Shown piece after piece: positions 44,320 through 53,128 of a DNA stretch of 64,000 nucleotides. The number at the start of each line of letters is the position of its first letter. The first letter of the stretch is position 1. Made by a program: the position numbers and the translations under genes. The DNA comes from Pontibacter ruber (lineage in GTDB: Bacteria; Bacteroidota; Bacteroidia; Cytophagales; Hymenobacteraceae): NCBI RefSeq assembly GCF_023630205.1, contig NZ_JALPRR010000003.1, positions 992,001 to 1,056,000 of the forward strand, written 5' to 3'. The notes under the pieces were generated by a model. The model was not told the DNA's origin and searched no databases. It saw only the letters and a program-made list of their open reading frames with translations.

Positions 44320-44334
44320 TTTTTCAGAGGCTTC
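44309..44334. terminator. Bidirectional terminator at the end of the TelA operon
   Basis: An 11-bp perfect stem GAAGCCTCTGA/TCAGAGGCTTC with a 4-base T loop. The TGA stop of the upstream gene is inside the stem. It lies between convergent genes and can serve both. Confidence 0.85.
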
Positions 44335-44362
44335 TTCGTTAAAATTATACTTTGTTTTATAC

Positions 44363-46798
44363 TTAGTTCGATCCGCCTGCTCTGCTCTTTTCTTCTTCGG
44401 CACCACCGGTGCGGCGGCGGGCTGGAGCTCCTTCTGCTTTACCAAATCGATAGTTGAAGCTGATTGTTGCCACGCGTGTGTCGCGGCTCTGGAAGAACTT
44501 TTCGGAATAGCCGGTCAGCTCGGTTGTCGCTTTTACCCGGTTGGTGTAGAAGATGTCGCTGATGTTAAGCTTCACGCTTGCCTTCTTATCCCAGAGCTGC
44601 TTCTGAACGCCAGCTGATGCAAACCACAGTGGCTCCACGTCCAGGAACCCGTAGATCTCGCTTCCCCTAAATACACCAGTTATTTCGGCTGACCAATCCT
44701 TAGGAAGTTTGATGGTGTTATTGGAGTTAATGTTGAACGTAGGTTTGCCGTTGCGCAGGTTGGTGTTGGCCAGGTTGCCCCGGTACAGGCCATAGTAGAA
44801 GGTGCCGTTGTTCATGCTGTTGAACCAGTTGCCGATGGAGAAAGGTACCGTAACGGTCATGCCGTAGTAATCATACTTAGCCAGGTTCAAAAACGTCTGC
44901 GCTACCAGTTTCTCTTCCGACAGGTCCGGCGACAGTACCTGTACCATCAGGTCGGTGGTGCGGCTGTAGCTGAGTTTGGTAATAAAACGTTGGTCGTAAG
45001 TATGGGTCAGTTCAAAGTTGTAAGATAGCTCCGGTTTCAGGAAGGGGTTACCCGCTGAGTAGGTGCTGGGATCCAGGAAGTTCTTGAACGGATTGAGCTG
45101 GTTGTAAGACGGACGGTTGATTCTGCGGCTAAGCGACAGGCCCAGGTCATTTTTCTTGTTGAGCGTGTAGTTCAGGAAAGCGCTTGGGAACAACTGGGTA
45201 TAATCGCGGTCGAATTCTTTGCCGTCGGTTAGCTGCTTGCCATTGGCAATGGTGTTCTCGAGGCGCAAGCCCAGTTGCAGGCTCAGTTTATGCATTTTGG
45301 TATTGGCATTCAGGTAAGCAGCATTGATGTTCTCCTCATACAAAAAGTGGTTGCTTTTGCCCAGGTCCGGCACGTTGCCGCCGTTGCTGCGGTCAAAGAA
45401 CTGCAGGTCGTTATCAGAATTAACAAGGCTGCTCTTTAAGCCGGCTTCCAGTGTGCCTTCAACTGCTTTCCAGGGCTGTTTGTAGTCTACTTTAGCTGAT
45501 TTGATGTTCAGGTTGCCGTCCAGGGTTCCATACAGCAGGTATGGGTCGCGTATCTGTTCGTTGCGCAGGTTGTAGAAATTTGTTGTGAAGTCCTGCAGGT
45601 CCTGGTTCTGGTACGCGATGTAGTCCAGGTCGGCAGTGATCTCGCGGCCTGCACTGTCAAGGGTATGTTTAAAGTTCAGGTTGATCGACTGGTTGCTTCG
45701 GTCGTGTTCTGCTACAGCGTCAGTCAGGAAGGAGGACTCGGGCTGCTCCTGTGCATTGATCACCAGCGATCGGTTGGAGTTGGTCCTGTCAAAGTCAGAA
45801 ATAAACCCATTGGTAACTATACCTACAACTGTTTTTGGGCCAAGGAAATAATCTGCTCCCAAGCGTAGGGTGTGGTTGTTGATTTTAAACTGAAAAGGGT
45901 TCTGCTGGTCGTAGGCTCCGGTAAACGCATCTCCTTCGTAAAACCGGCGGTAGATATTCAGCTGGTTATAATCGCGGCGGTACACGTAGTTGTAGCTGCC
46001 AAACAGGTTAAACTTCTGGGTGCGGTGGTTTACCTGCAGGCCCTGGTTGGATTTGGCATACTCACCATGCCCGAAGGATGAGTTGATCGTACCATTGGTG
46101 CCAAGGTTTTTATCGCGTTTCAGTTTGATATCGATGATGCCTGCGTTGCCGGCAGCGTCATACTTAGACGATGGATTGGTGATCAGTTCGATCTTATCAA
46201 CGGAATTGGCCGCCATGCCGCGGAGCATATTCGCCAGCTCCGTGCCCGACATGGGTACCTGCTTGCCATCGATCATCACGATCACACCCGGGCGGCCGCG
46301 CATGCTGATGTTGTCGTTCTGGTCGATCACTACGCCGGGTGCTTTCTCCAGAACTTCCAGGGCGGTGTTACCTGCTGCTGCAATGCTGTTCTCTACATTC
46401 AGCACGGTTCTGTCGAGGTGCTGCTCGATGAGCGGGCGCTGTCCTTCCACCACTACTTCTTTCAGATTGGTGCTGCTTTGTTGGAGCATAAGAGGAGGAA
46501 GGGTGATGCTTCCGCTGTTTTCAGTTACTGTTACTTCGCTGCTTTTGGCTTTGGCATACCCTACCATGCTGGCTACAACGCGGTATTTGCCTGCTGCTAC
46601 ACCTTCAAACAGAAAAGCCCCGGTAGGCTCCGAGAGCATACCTTTCACCAGCGAAGAGTCCGCGGCATGAAGCAGGAGAACGTTGGCATAGCCCACTTCT
46701 TTTTTAGCTTCGTCCAACACGGTTCCTTTTATACTTGCCTGCTGTGCGTAGATGCTTGTGCTCAACAGCAGCAAAATGGGTAAAATTATGTACTTCAT
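44363..46798 (-). CDS. Outer-membrane beta-barrel receptor (TonB-receptor-like, OMP_b-brl_3 type)
   Basis: An 811-residue protein with a signal peptide (1-19), a CarboxypepD_reg-like domain (about 23-105), a plug domain (about 115-225, with RGRPGVIVMIDGKQVPM) and a large beta-barrel with a terminal SFNYRFGK strand about 20 residues from the end, followed by a basic, Gly-rich tail (RRRTGGAEE). This is the common Bacteroidota receptor type without a SusD partner. Substrate unknown. No regulator or SusD is adjacent. Confidence 0.9.
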   Translation of the reverse strand: MKYIILPILLLLSTSIYAQQASIKGTVLDEAKKEVGYANVLLLHAADSSLVKGMLSEPTGAFLFEGVAAGKYRVVASMVGYAKAKSSEVTVTENSGSITLPPLMLQQSSTNLKEVVVEGQRPLIEQHLDRTVLNVENSIAAAGNTALEVLEKAPGVVIDQNDNISMRGRPGVIVMIDGKQVPMSGTELANMLRGMAANSVDKIELITNPSSKYDAAGNAGIIDIKLKRDKNLGTNGTINSSFGHGEYAKSNQGLQVNHRTQKFNLFGSYNYVYRRDYNQLNIYRRFYEGDAFTGAYDQQNPFQFKINNHTLRLGADYFLGPKTVVGIVTNGFISDFDRTNSNRSLVINAQEQPESSFLTDAVAEHDRSNQSINLNFKHTLDSAGREITADLDYIAYQNQDLQDFTTNFYNLRNEQIRDPYLLYGTLDGNLNIKSAKVDYKQPWKAVEGTLEAGLKSSLVNSDNDLQFFDRSNGGNVPDLGKSNHFLYEENINAAYLNANTKMHKLSLQLGLRLENTIANGKQLTDGKEFDRDYTQLFPSAFLNYTLNKKNDLGLSLSRRINRPSYNQLNPFKNFLDPSTYSAGNPFLKPELSYNFELTHTYDQRFITKLSYSRTTDLMVQVLSPDLSEEKLVAQTFLNLAKYDYYGMTVTVPFSIGNWFNSMNNGTFYYGLYRGNLANTNLRNGKPTFNINSNNTIKLPKDWSAEITGVFRGSEIYGFLDVEPLWFASAGVQKQLWDKKASVKLNISDIFYTNRVKATTELTGYSEKFFQSRDTRVATISFNYRFGKAEGAPARRRTGGAEEEKSRAGGSN

Positions 46799-47113
46799 AG
46801 TTTTATAGATTTGGTTGATGTGTTCACAAGGGAGGTGGTTTTAGATCAGCTTCCTGAAAGGACGCATGACAACACTCGTGCCATTTGTGTAAAGTATTAA
46901 TATTCAGTGTCTTGTTGTTGTAAGTGCTACGTGTAGAGTAGCTTCTGAACAGGGGCTATTGTCCAGTTGCGAACACCAAAACGTATGAAATCGAACACTG
47001 CGGCTGTGCGTGTGCTACGCAATTGCAGGTATGAAATGGGAGAGTTTCAGAGGTGAGAAGTATAAGCCGGAGTAGCAACCTTGACGATTTCTCCGGCTTA
47101 TTACAGTGTCTGT
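46799..47113. other. 315-bp spacer upstream of the receptor gene
   Basis: It holds the presumed promoter of the receptor gene and, at its far end, the terminator of the TcmP-like gene. I see no further gene or repeat in it. Confidence 0.35.
47063..47100 (-). terminator. Hairpin after the TcmP-like gene
   Basis: A 10-bp perfect stem TAAGCCGGAG/CTCCGGCTTA with an 18-base loop, 13 bases past the TcmP-like stop; only a weak T-rich tail follows on the minus strand. Confidence 0.6.
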
Positions 47114-48244
47114 TTATTTATACTTGATGATGGAGGCAAGGGTAGGTTTTCGGATCGCCTGCAGGGTTTTAGGATTCAGGATCTCTACTTTGCCCTGTAC
47201 GCGCAGCACTTCAAAGGCTGCCAGGTAGTTATCAGCAATATAAGGGGTACCGCTGCTGTGGTCTTCGCTTATCTTTTCGATCGACTTGAATTTATACTTA
47301 CCTGCACTGGTAGCCAGGTCTTCTGCCAAAAGCGAAACAGAATACCTCCGCCGCTGTGGGAACAAGGAGAGCTGCGGCTGCAGGGCATGATTGGCCGTAA
47401 ACATGGGCACCCCGTCCTCATGATAATCACTGTAAGAAAGCATCAGCTCCCTGAAACGTTTAAAAGCCTTCTTGTTTTGCGAAGAAAAGAGGAGGTAATA
47501 TGCGGTTTCATCTGCGTCAGGCTTGTTAATTTTAAAAGTAAGCGTGAGTAACTTTCGCTCCAGCAGTATACTTTCCAATTGCTCCGCTATGTACTGCTGC
47601 CTGCGCCGTGTGTTTTTCTCTTTCTTACAGAAGCTTGCGATTTGCACCAGCCGCTCACCAAACAAGGATGCCAAAGCTGGGCTAACTTTTTTCGCAGACA
47701 GGGCTTTTAGCATACTTTCGGGGCTGAACAGCAACAGCAAATCTGCATTGCCGGCATCAAGTGACTGTTGGAGCACTTGCTGCGCAAGCACGGAACTGAA
47801 CGGATCGCCGAGCAGGAGGGAAGGATAACCGAGGGCCTGCAACTCCGCCAGCATGGTTTGGCTTACCTGCTCTGCCAGCGCTACTGGTGGGTGTACTAGG
47901 TTATCATAACAGGGCAGCGAAGCTAGCTTCTCGCCTATACTTTCGTGCACGGTCTTGTTGGCATCAGCAAAGAAGGCTCTGAGCAACGCATTTGCACCTT
48001 TATTATTACTCAGTGCTTGGCAAAGGTTTTCCAGCAGGTTGTCGGGTAGGGTTGCTAGCCCGGAAGGTACTAAGCCAGCTCCGGAGTTGAGATCAATGTA
48101 AAGGATTGCCTGCTCGTCGTCTGTTTCCGGAAGAGGGGGAAGTATGCCGCACCAGTCAGCAAGAAAGTTGCCGATCACCTCGTCTTTTATCTCCGCAAAG
48201 CTGCAATGCTCTTTAAAGAAGTCCTTCGGTACTGCTGCAGGCAT
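47114..48244 (-). CDS. TcmP-like (three-Cys-motif partner) protein
   Basis: From the ATG at 48242-48244 the protein has 376 residues (a GTG 27 bases upstream is possible). Near residues 38-64 it reads DEQAILYIDLNSGAG, where TcmP proteins have a YIDGFAGPG-type strand and loop of a methyltransferase-like fold. Later segments (YYLLFSSQNKKAFKRFRELM and QPQLSLFP) and a C-terminal winged-helix-like end fit the same family. TcmP genes normally lie beside a three-Cys-motif gene, thought to form a nucleic-acid-targeting pair of unknown role. No such partner is in view, so this is an orphan copy. The assignment is tentative. Confidence 0.55.
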   Translation of the reverse strand: MPAAVPKDFFKEHCSFAEIKDEVIGNFLADWCGILPPLPETDDEQAILYIDLNSGAGLVPSGLATLPDNLLENLCQALSNNKGANALLRAFFADANKTVHESIGEKLASLPCYDNLVHPPVALAEQVSQTMLAELQALGYPSLLLGDPFSSVLAQQVLQQSLDAGNADLLLLFSPESMLKALSAKKVSPALASLFGERLVQIASFCKKEKNTRRRQQYIAEQLESILLERKLLTLTFKINKPDADETAYYLLFSSQNKKAFKRFRELMLSYSDYHEDGVPMFTANHALQPQLSLFPQRRRYSVSLLAEDLATSAGKYKFKSIEKISEDHSSGTPYIADNYLAAFEVLRVQGKVEILNPKTLQAIRKPTLASIIKYK

Positions 48245-48271
48245 AGGTAGTAGTAGCGGTGCAACAAGCAC

Positions 48272-48622
48272 CTGGCAAGTATAATTTTTCTGTTCTCATT
48301 CAAGTATAGGCAGCCGGCTGACTATACTTGAATGCTAAATTACTTAGTATTTTGTTGTGTTTGCTATACTTGTTAGCTGATTTTATTTGTTGAATTCAGT
48401 CAGTTTTTACTAACGCGTTGTCAGCCAACTGCTTATGTTGCTTTCGAATATGGCAACCTCTTTTTGGTTTGTCATACTTAAACGATGGTGCTAACCAAGT
48501 ATAAACTTCCGCTTGTCTACGGCAATAAACTGGTTTTGTGATAAGCCTTAAAAAACAAAGCAGCCGCTTCATCTGTAAGACAAAGCGGCTGCTGTAAAAT
48601 GTACGTTGTTGTGAACGAAGGC
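48272..48622. other. Spacer with clustered AAGTATA copies
   Basis: Five exact AAGTATA/TATACTT heptamers lie within 227 bases (starting at 48277, 48302, 48323, 48365 and 48497), in both orientations. No gene is seen. The terminator of the downstream membrane-protein gene is at its far end. Confidence 0.5.
48560..48592 (-). terminator. Intrinsic terminator after the 144-residue membrane protein gene
   Basis: A 10-bp perfect stem GCAGCCGCTT/AAGCGGCTGC with a 13-base loop, followed on the minus strand by TTTGTTTTTTAA, 30 bases past the stop. Confidence 0.85.
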
Positions 48623-49057
48623 TTAGTTATTTGGCCAGGCGTTCCAAGGAATACGGCTCAGGATCAGAATCAGGGCCAGACCGTAGAAAATAGCAATGCT
48701 CTTAAAGCCTCTTGAATCACCCAGTTGGCGCTTGGCACGGGAGTAACCGATCGTGATCAGCACTACAGCAATGATCATGGTAAGCGGGTGCTCCAGGATG
48801 TAAAGTCTTGAAGTGGAGTCTTTCATTGCCTCGCCTGAGAAATTAGACATACCCAGCGGCGAAACAAAGTATAAAATAAGGCCGATCACCCACTGCAGGT
48901 GCGTCGGAATAAGCCCCAACAGGCTGAGTTTTCTGTTTTTGTCTGTGAAAGACTTGTTGCCCAACCAGCCCGCCAGCGCAAGCAGAAAGCTGATACCCAC
49001 CCCCAGAAGCACCAGGTAGGTTGTGTAAGAGTGTAAATGCTGTAGTCCTGTATACAT
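48623..49057 (-). CDS. Four-helix membrane protein, possibly haem-binding
   Basis: A 144-residue integral membrane protein with helices at about 13-32, 45-65, 90-106 and 120-137. Histidines H8, H10, H53 and H90 lie near helix ends, which is compatible with haem binding; similar proteins in Bacteroidota are sometimes labelled cytochrome b-like. No partner gene is adjacent. Function unknown. Confidence 0.7.
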   Translation of the reverse strand: MYTGLQHLHSYTTYLVLLGVGISFLLALAGWLGNKSFTDKNRKLSLLGLIPTHLQWVIGLILYFVSPLGMSNFSGEAMKDSTSRLYILEHPLTMIIAVVLITIGYSRAKRQLGDSRGFKSIAIFYGLALILILSRIPWNAWPNN

Positions 49058-49309
49058 AGTATCGTTTAGTGAAAACGGTTAACAATGTACAATATTAGCT
49101 AAAAGAGATGTACTTTGGAAGAAAACAGAGGAACTTACTGTCGGGGGCAACGTTTTGTTTTGCACTCAGCCTAGGGCCTATATGGCGTGGTATGCACAGG
49201 CGAGCGCACAGGTATAACCACCTGGCCTGTCTCAGGTGCAGTGAAGCGTACACCTTTGTCGTGCCGAAGAAACCAGAACCACTACTTTTCTTTCTGAGCG
49301 GGGAACCAG

Positions 49310-49813
49310 CTAAACAGATTTTTCTTTTTTCCCCTGGAATAGCTTTAATGCTTCGGCATTGCCAATGTTAGCAGCCATTTCCATAGCCGTCATGCCGCGG
49401 CTGTCGCGGAGGCTTTTATCTGCACCATGCTCCAGCATCAGCTCCACGAGCTTGTTACGGCCAAACATCGTGGCAAACATCAGCGCGGTTCCGCCGCTGC
49501 CGTTTTGAATGTTGAGGTCAGCTCCGTTCTCTATCAGCAGTTCTGCTATGTCGGACCAGCCGTTGAAGCATACGCCCATCAGCGCTGTGTTTCCGGCAAA
49601 ATCCTGTGCATTAACATTTGCTTTCGCCTCCAATAAGAATTTAGTGGCTTCCATGTGATTGTTATAGGACGCGATGATCAGGGGAGTGAAGCCTCTGGGG
49701 CCTTGCACATCGATTGCCACACCTTCAGCCAGCATTTGCTTCAGTTGAGCGACATCTCCCTTTCGGGCGGCATCAAAAAACAAATCTTCCGGGTTAGTTG
49801 AATAAAATGTCAT
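49310..49813 (-). CDS. Ankyrin-repeat protein
   Basis: A 167-residue soluble protein made almost wholly of about four to five ankyrin repeats (G-TPLI-AS-NNH, NTALMGVCFNG, GTALMFATMFGR, MTAMEMAANIG), each with the usual helix-turn-helix spacing of about 33 residues. It has no signal peptide, so it is cytoplasmic, and should bind a protein partner. Solitary gene. Confidence 0.9.
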   Translation of the reverse strand: MTFYSTNPEDLFFDAARKGDVAQLKQMLAEGVAIDVQGPRGFTPLIIASYNNHMEATKFLLEAKANVNAQDFAGNTALMGVCFNGWSDIAELLIENGADLNIQNGSGGTALMFATMFGRNKLVELMLEHGADKSLRDSRGMTAMEMAANIGNAEALKLFQGKKEKSV

Positions 49814-50066
49814 GTTGGGGCAGGTTTGGGTGTTGAACTTTAGTAGCTTAGAGATTTATTACGGGAAAAATGGGAGTAAGTATAAGATTGGGAGGAACGA
49901 GGAAGTATAAATTGCTGTTGCTCCTGATACATTACTGCCCATTTCCTGCATGAGCAGCGTAGGGGCAACATTTTGTTTTGTTGCGAGAACGAGCGTATTG
50001 CAGATCTTTTTCTCTGGCAGTTAACAAAATGAATAAAAGCTATAAATCAGGTTTCTTTGCATCTGT

Positions 50067-50900
50067 ATGCAATTGTTTATAACATCCTTAAATTCCGGAA
50101 GCAACGGTAACTGCTATTACATCGGCAACGAGCGCGAAGCCGTATTGGTAGATGCCGGCATTTCCTGCCGCGAAACAGAAAAGCGGATGAAGCGCCTGGG
50201 CCTCTCCATGCGCAAAGTCAAAGCCATCTTTGTATCGCATGAGCATTCAGACCATATAAGAGGGATTGAGGTGCTGGCCCGCAAGTATGAATTGCCGGTA
50301 TACATTACGCCTGATACGCTCCGCTATGCACGCATGTCGCTTGACCGGGTGGAGGTGGTACCTTTTGTAGCGCACGAGCCGGTTCAGATCGGTAATCTCT
50401 CTGTTACGGCCTTTCCTAAGTTTCATGATGCGACCGACCCGCACAGCTTTGTTGTTTCCTATGAGGGCGTAACGGTAGGCGTTTTCACCGACATTGGTGC
50501 GCCCTGCGAGCACGTTATCAACTACTTCCAGCAGTGCCACGCCATTTTCCTGGAAACCAATTACGACGAAGCTCTGCTTGACCAGGGATACTACCCGTAC
50601 TACTTGAAAAGGCGCATCCGAAGCGACAGAGGGCACATGTCCAACGACCAGGCCCTGGAGTTGTTTGTCAACTATAAACCTTCCTTTATGAGCCATGTGC
50701 TGCTGTCTCACTTGTCGAAAGACAACAACTGCCCGAAGCTGGTAAAAGAGCTTTTTGACACGCATGCCGACGGAGCCGAGATAGTGGTAGCCTCCCGCTT
50801 CGAAGAAACACCCATCTTCAGCATCGACACAAACTTTGTAGCCATGGAAAAGCCAAAGGTGTTTATGGTGCCGGAAGCGCAGCAGCTTTCGTTGTTTTAA
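50067..50900 (+). CDS. MBL-fold metallo-hydrolase (YycJ/WalJ-like)
   Basis: A 277-residue enzyme of the metallo-beta-lactamase fold. The metal motif is H58-E-H60-S-D62-H63, with further ligands expected in KFHDATDPHSF, DIGAP and LSHLSKDN. The SLNSGSNGNCYYIG opening (7-20) is typical of the YycJ group, which includes a 5'-to-3' exonuclease linked to DNA repair and cell-wall control in Firmicutes. Cytoplasmic. Has its own terminator. Confidence 0.87.
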   Translation: MQLFITSLNSGSNGNCYYIGNEREAVLVDAGISCRETEKRMKRLGLSMRKVKAIFVSHEHSDHIRGIEVLARKYELPVYITPDTLRYARMSLDRVEVVPFVAHEPVQIGNLSVTAFPKFHDATDPHSFVVSYEGVTVGVFTDIGAPCEHVINYFQQCHAIFLETNYDEALLDQGYYPYYLKRRIRSDRGHMSNDQALELFVNYKPSFMSHVLLSHLSKDNNCPKLVKELFDTHADGAEIVVASRFEETPIFSIDTNFVAMEKPKVFMVPEAQQLSLF

Positions 50901-51325
50901 AGATACCTATACCTCTCCTCTTAAGGCTTATACTTTCAAAGGTATAAGCCTTTTTGTTTTCAGTCATGGCATTTAAACTGGTTTTGATCTATACTTCCTG
51001 GTGCCTCACCGGCAAGCATGGCTTAAACAGGTATACTTTTGCTTCCAATTTTTTCTGCCTTTGTGTTCAATCTCCTCCTCCTAAAACGTCATAGCTGCAA
51101 GTATGAATCCGCTTTCGGACACTGTTAAAAGTGTATCCTTCAGACGCTGATGTCGACTCGATCAGATAACCCTAACAGCTGCCTCTATTTATACTTCCAG
51201 CACCACTCCCAAAATTATTTTACTTAGCTGCAATCCGGACATCCTGGTCGGTTCGTAGGTCTCGCAATTCTACAGCGCATCAAACAGTCTGTAGAGGTAG
51301 AACTACTAATCAAAATTTAGGAATT
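50901..51325. other. 425-bp spacer upstream of the ferritin-like genes
   Basis: It starts with the MBL-gene terminator and then is gene-free and pyrimidine-rich, with four TATACTT copies in about 280 bases. The promoter of the ferritin-like operon must lie near its end; I cannot point to it. Confidence 0.4.
50923..50952 (+). terminator. Intrinsic terminator after the MBL-fold hydrolase gene
   Basis: An 11-bp perfect stem AAGGCTTATAC/GTATAAGCCTT with an 8-base loop followed by TTTTG, 22 bases past the stop. The left arm and loop contain a TATACTT heptamer. Confidence 0.85.
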
Positions 51326-52039
51326 ATGGAAAAACCAACACACAAGCCTGAGCCAAAGGAAACAAGCTTATCGAGCTCGCTTATCGTTCCCATGCAGCGG
51401 CGACTTTTCTTTCGCTATGCCGGGGCAACGGCACTGGCCACAACGCTGCTCTTATCCACCACCTCCTGCGACGATGACGATGAGATGCAGCCAACCGACC
51501 CGGGCGTAGTTGACCTGGGAAGTGGCGACGCAGGCATTCTGAACTACGCCTATGCGCTGGAGCAACTTGAGGCCGCTTTTTATACTGAAGTGGTGGCAAA
51601 GTCGATGAGTATTTTTAATCAGTCGGAACAACAGATCATGCAGGACTTGAAAGGGCATGAAGGCATACACCGTGATTTTCTGAAAGCAGCTCTTGGCAGC
51701 GCAGCCATTCCGGCACTGGAGGTTGATTTCTCTTCGATCAACTTCAACGACAAGAACAGCGTGCTTACCACGGCCCGTACTTTTGAAGACCTGGGCGTAG
51801 CAGCTTATAACGGGGCAGGGCAGTACTTACAGGACGCCGGCTTCCTGACTTTAGCCGGTAAGATTGTGTCGGTGGAGGCGCGCCATGCAGCCGTAATCCG
51901 TGACCTGATCTCGAACGGTACTTTCTCTGATACCGCCAACAACCAGGGACTTGATCCTGCTATGAAGCCGGCCGATGTGCTTTCTGCCGCTTCTGCCTTC
52001 ATCAAAACAAAAATATCTGCCAACAATCTGCCAAAATAA
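51326..52039 (+). CDS. Ferritin-like domain protein (Ferritin_2 type), exported
   Basis: A 237-residue protein. After a 23-residue polar start it has a Tat-like or lipoprotein-like segment (QRRLFFRYAGATALATTLLLSTTSC), then an acidic linker and a four-helix ferritin-like domain (about 70-235). Candidate metal ligands are in EQLEAAFYTEV, GHEGIHRDF, FEDLGVAAY and VEARHAAVIRD. Similar proteins are called desiccation-related or DUF4439-like; iron binding is inferred from the residues. It forms an operon with the next ferritin-like gene 12 bases on. Confidence 0.82.
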   Translation: MEKPTHKPEPKETSLSSSLIVPMQRRLFFRYAGATALATTLLLSTTSCDDDDEMQPTDPGVVDLGSGDAGILNYAYALEQLEAAFYTEVVAKSMSIFNQSEQQIMQDLKGHEGIHRDFLKAALGSAAIPALEVDFSSINFNDKNSVLTTARTFEDLGVAAYNGAGQYLQDAGFLTLAGKIVSVEARHAAVIRDLISNGTFSDTANNQGLDPAMKPADVLSAASAFIKTKISANNLPK

Positions 52040-52051
52040 GGAGGACCCATC

Positions 52052-52852
52052 ATGAACATATTCAGAATAATAGAAGAGATCGAAAAAACAGACCCTGAAG
52101 TATACAATCGCCTGGACTCTCGCCGCAGCGCTTTTAAAAACCTTGGCAGCATAAGTAAGAAAACAGCATTGGCAGCCTTGCCACTGGCACTTGGGTCGGT
52201 GTTTCAGAAAGCCTACGGTCAAAGCAACGGCACCGTGCTGGAGGTGCTGAACTTTGCCCTGAAGTTGGAATACCTGGAGCGTAATTTCTATACCCAGGCA
52301 CTGGCAGCAAACGGGCTTATTACGGATGCTACTGCCAGAGGCGCCATTCAGAAGATACAGCAGCACGAAGCAGCGCACGTAGACCTGCTAAAGACTACGA
52401 TTCAGAGCCTGAACGGAACGCCGATTGCGGAACCAACCTTTAACTTTGGTAAAAACTTCCCGGACTGGAATACCAATTACCAGACTTTCCTAACACTGGC
52501 GCAGGCTTTCGAAGATACCGGTGTACGTGCCTACAAAGGACAGGCGGGTAACCTGATTAACAACGATACAGTGCTGACAGTAGCCCTGCAGATACACTCC
52601 GTAGAAGCACGGCATGCAGCCCATATCCGTCGCATGCGCAACACGCAAGGCTGGATCATTGGTGCCGGTGAAAACAGCAACGTACCGGCAGGTGCACAGC
52701 CTGTTTATGCCGGTGAAGAAAATGTAATGCAGGGAGGTATCAACGACATCAAGACATTAGGCAGCGGTTACTCGGCCGCCATCGCGACGGCAGCCTTTGA
52801 TGAGCCGTTGACTAAAGAGCAGGTAGCAGCCATAGTTTCTCTTTTCGAATAA
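52052..52852 (+). CDS. Second ferritin-like domain protein, exported
   Basis: A 266-residue relative of the preceding protein. It has an N-terminal helix (1-20), a twin-arginine segment (SRRSAFKNLG) and a hydrophobic stretch ending AYGQ (about 57), then a ferritin-like bundle with KLEYLERNFYTQA, QQHEAAHVDLL, FEDTGVRAYKG and VEARHAAHIRR. The paired glutamates and histidines match those of the first gene, so the two arose by duplication or form a heteromer. A terminator follows. Confidence 0.82.
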   Translation: MNIFRIIEEIEKTDPEVYNRLDSRRSAFKNLGSISKKTALAALPLALGSVFQKAYGQSNGTVLEVLNFALKLEYLERNFYTQALAANGLITDATARGAIQKIQQHEAAHVDLLKTTIQSLNGTPIAEPTFNFGKNFPDWNTNYQTFLTLAQAFEDTGVRAYKGQAGNLINNDTVLTVALQIHSVEARHAAHIRRMRNTQGWIIGAGENSNVPAGAQPVYAGEENVMQGGINDIKTLGSGYSAAIATAAFDEPLTKEQVAAIVSLFE

Positions 52853-52877
52853 GCAGCTTTAGAGCATTTGAATTAAG

Positions 52878-52904
52878 AAGAGAGCTGCCTGTGGTAGCTC
52901 TTTT
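52878..52904 (+). terminator. Intrinsic terminator after the ferritin-like pair
   Basis: A 9-bp stem AAGAGAGCT/AGCTCTTTT (one G-U) extended by further pairs, followed by CTTTTG, 26 bases past the stop. Confidence 0.75.
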
Positions 52905-53098
52905 CTTTTGTATGCTGTTGAATTTTTCTCATGCATGAATTTAAAACAAATTACCAGACAAGTATCAACTGATACGTGAAGGTTGTTGTTTTTAACTCAT
53001 GTAAATTATAGTAGGATGTTTATTTTCACTTAATTATAAACAACGTGTAACAAAAAGACATAAATGCGGTTGAGTACATAGTTTCCGTTAAATATTCT

Positions 53099-53106
53099 TA
53101 ATTTTG
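53099..53106 (+). promoter_or_regulatory. Possible Bacteroidota -7 element of the sigma-factor gene
   Basis: TAATTTTG fits the Bacteroidota -7 consensus TAnnTTTG and lies 22 bases before the TTG start at 53129. The matching -33 element is not convincing (a TTG lies 26 bases upstream, longer than usual), so this is weak. Confidence 0.3.
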
Positions 53107-53128
53107 AGCAGGCTTCGCTTAAGGGGCT

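Noticed and set aside
49108-49371. 87-codon plus-strand frame between the membrane protein and ankyrin genes
   Set aside because: It overlaps the end of the ankyrin gene, has odd composition and no family likeness.
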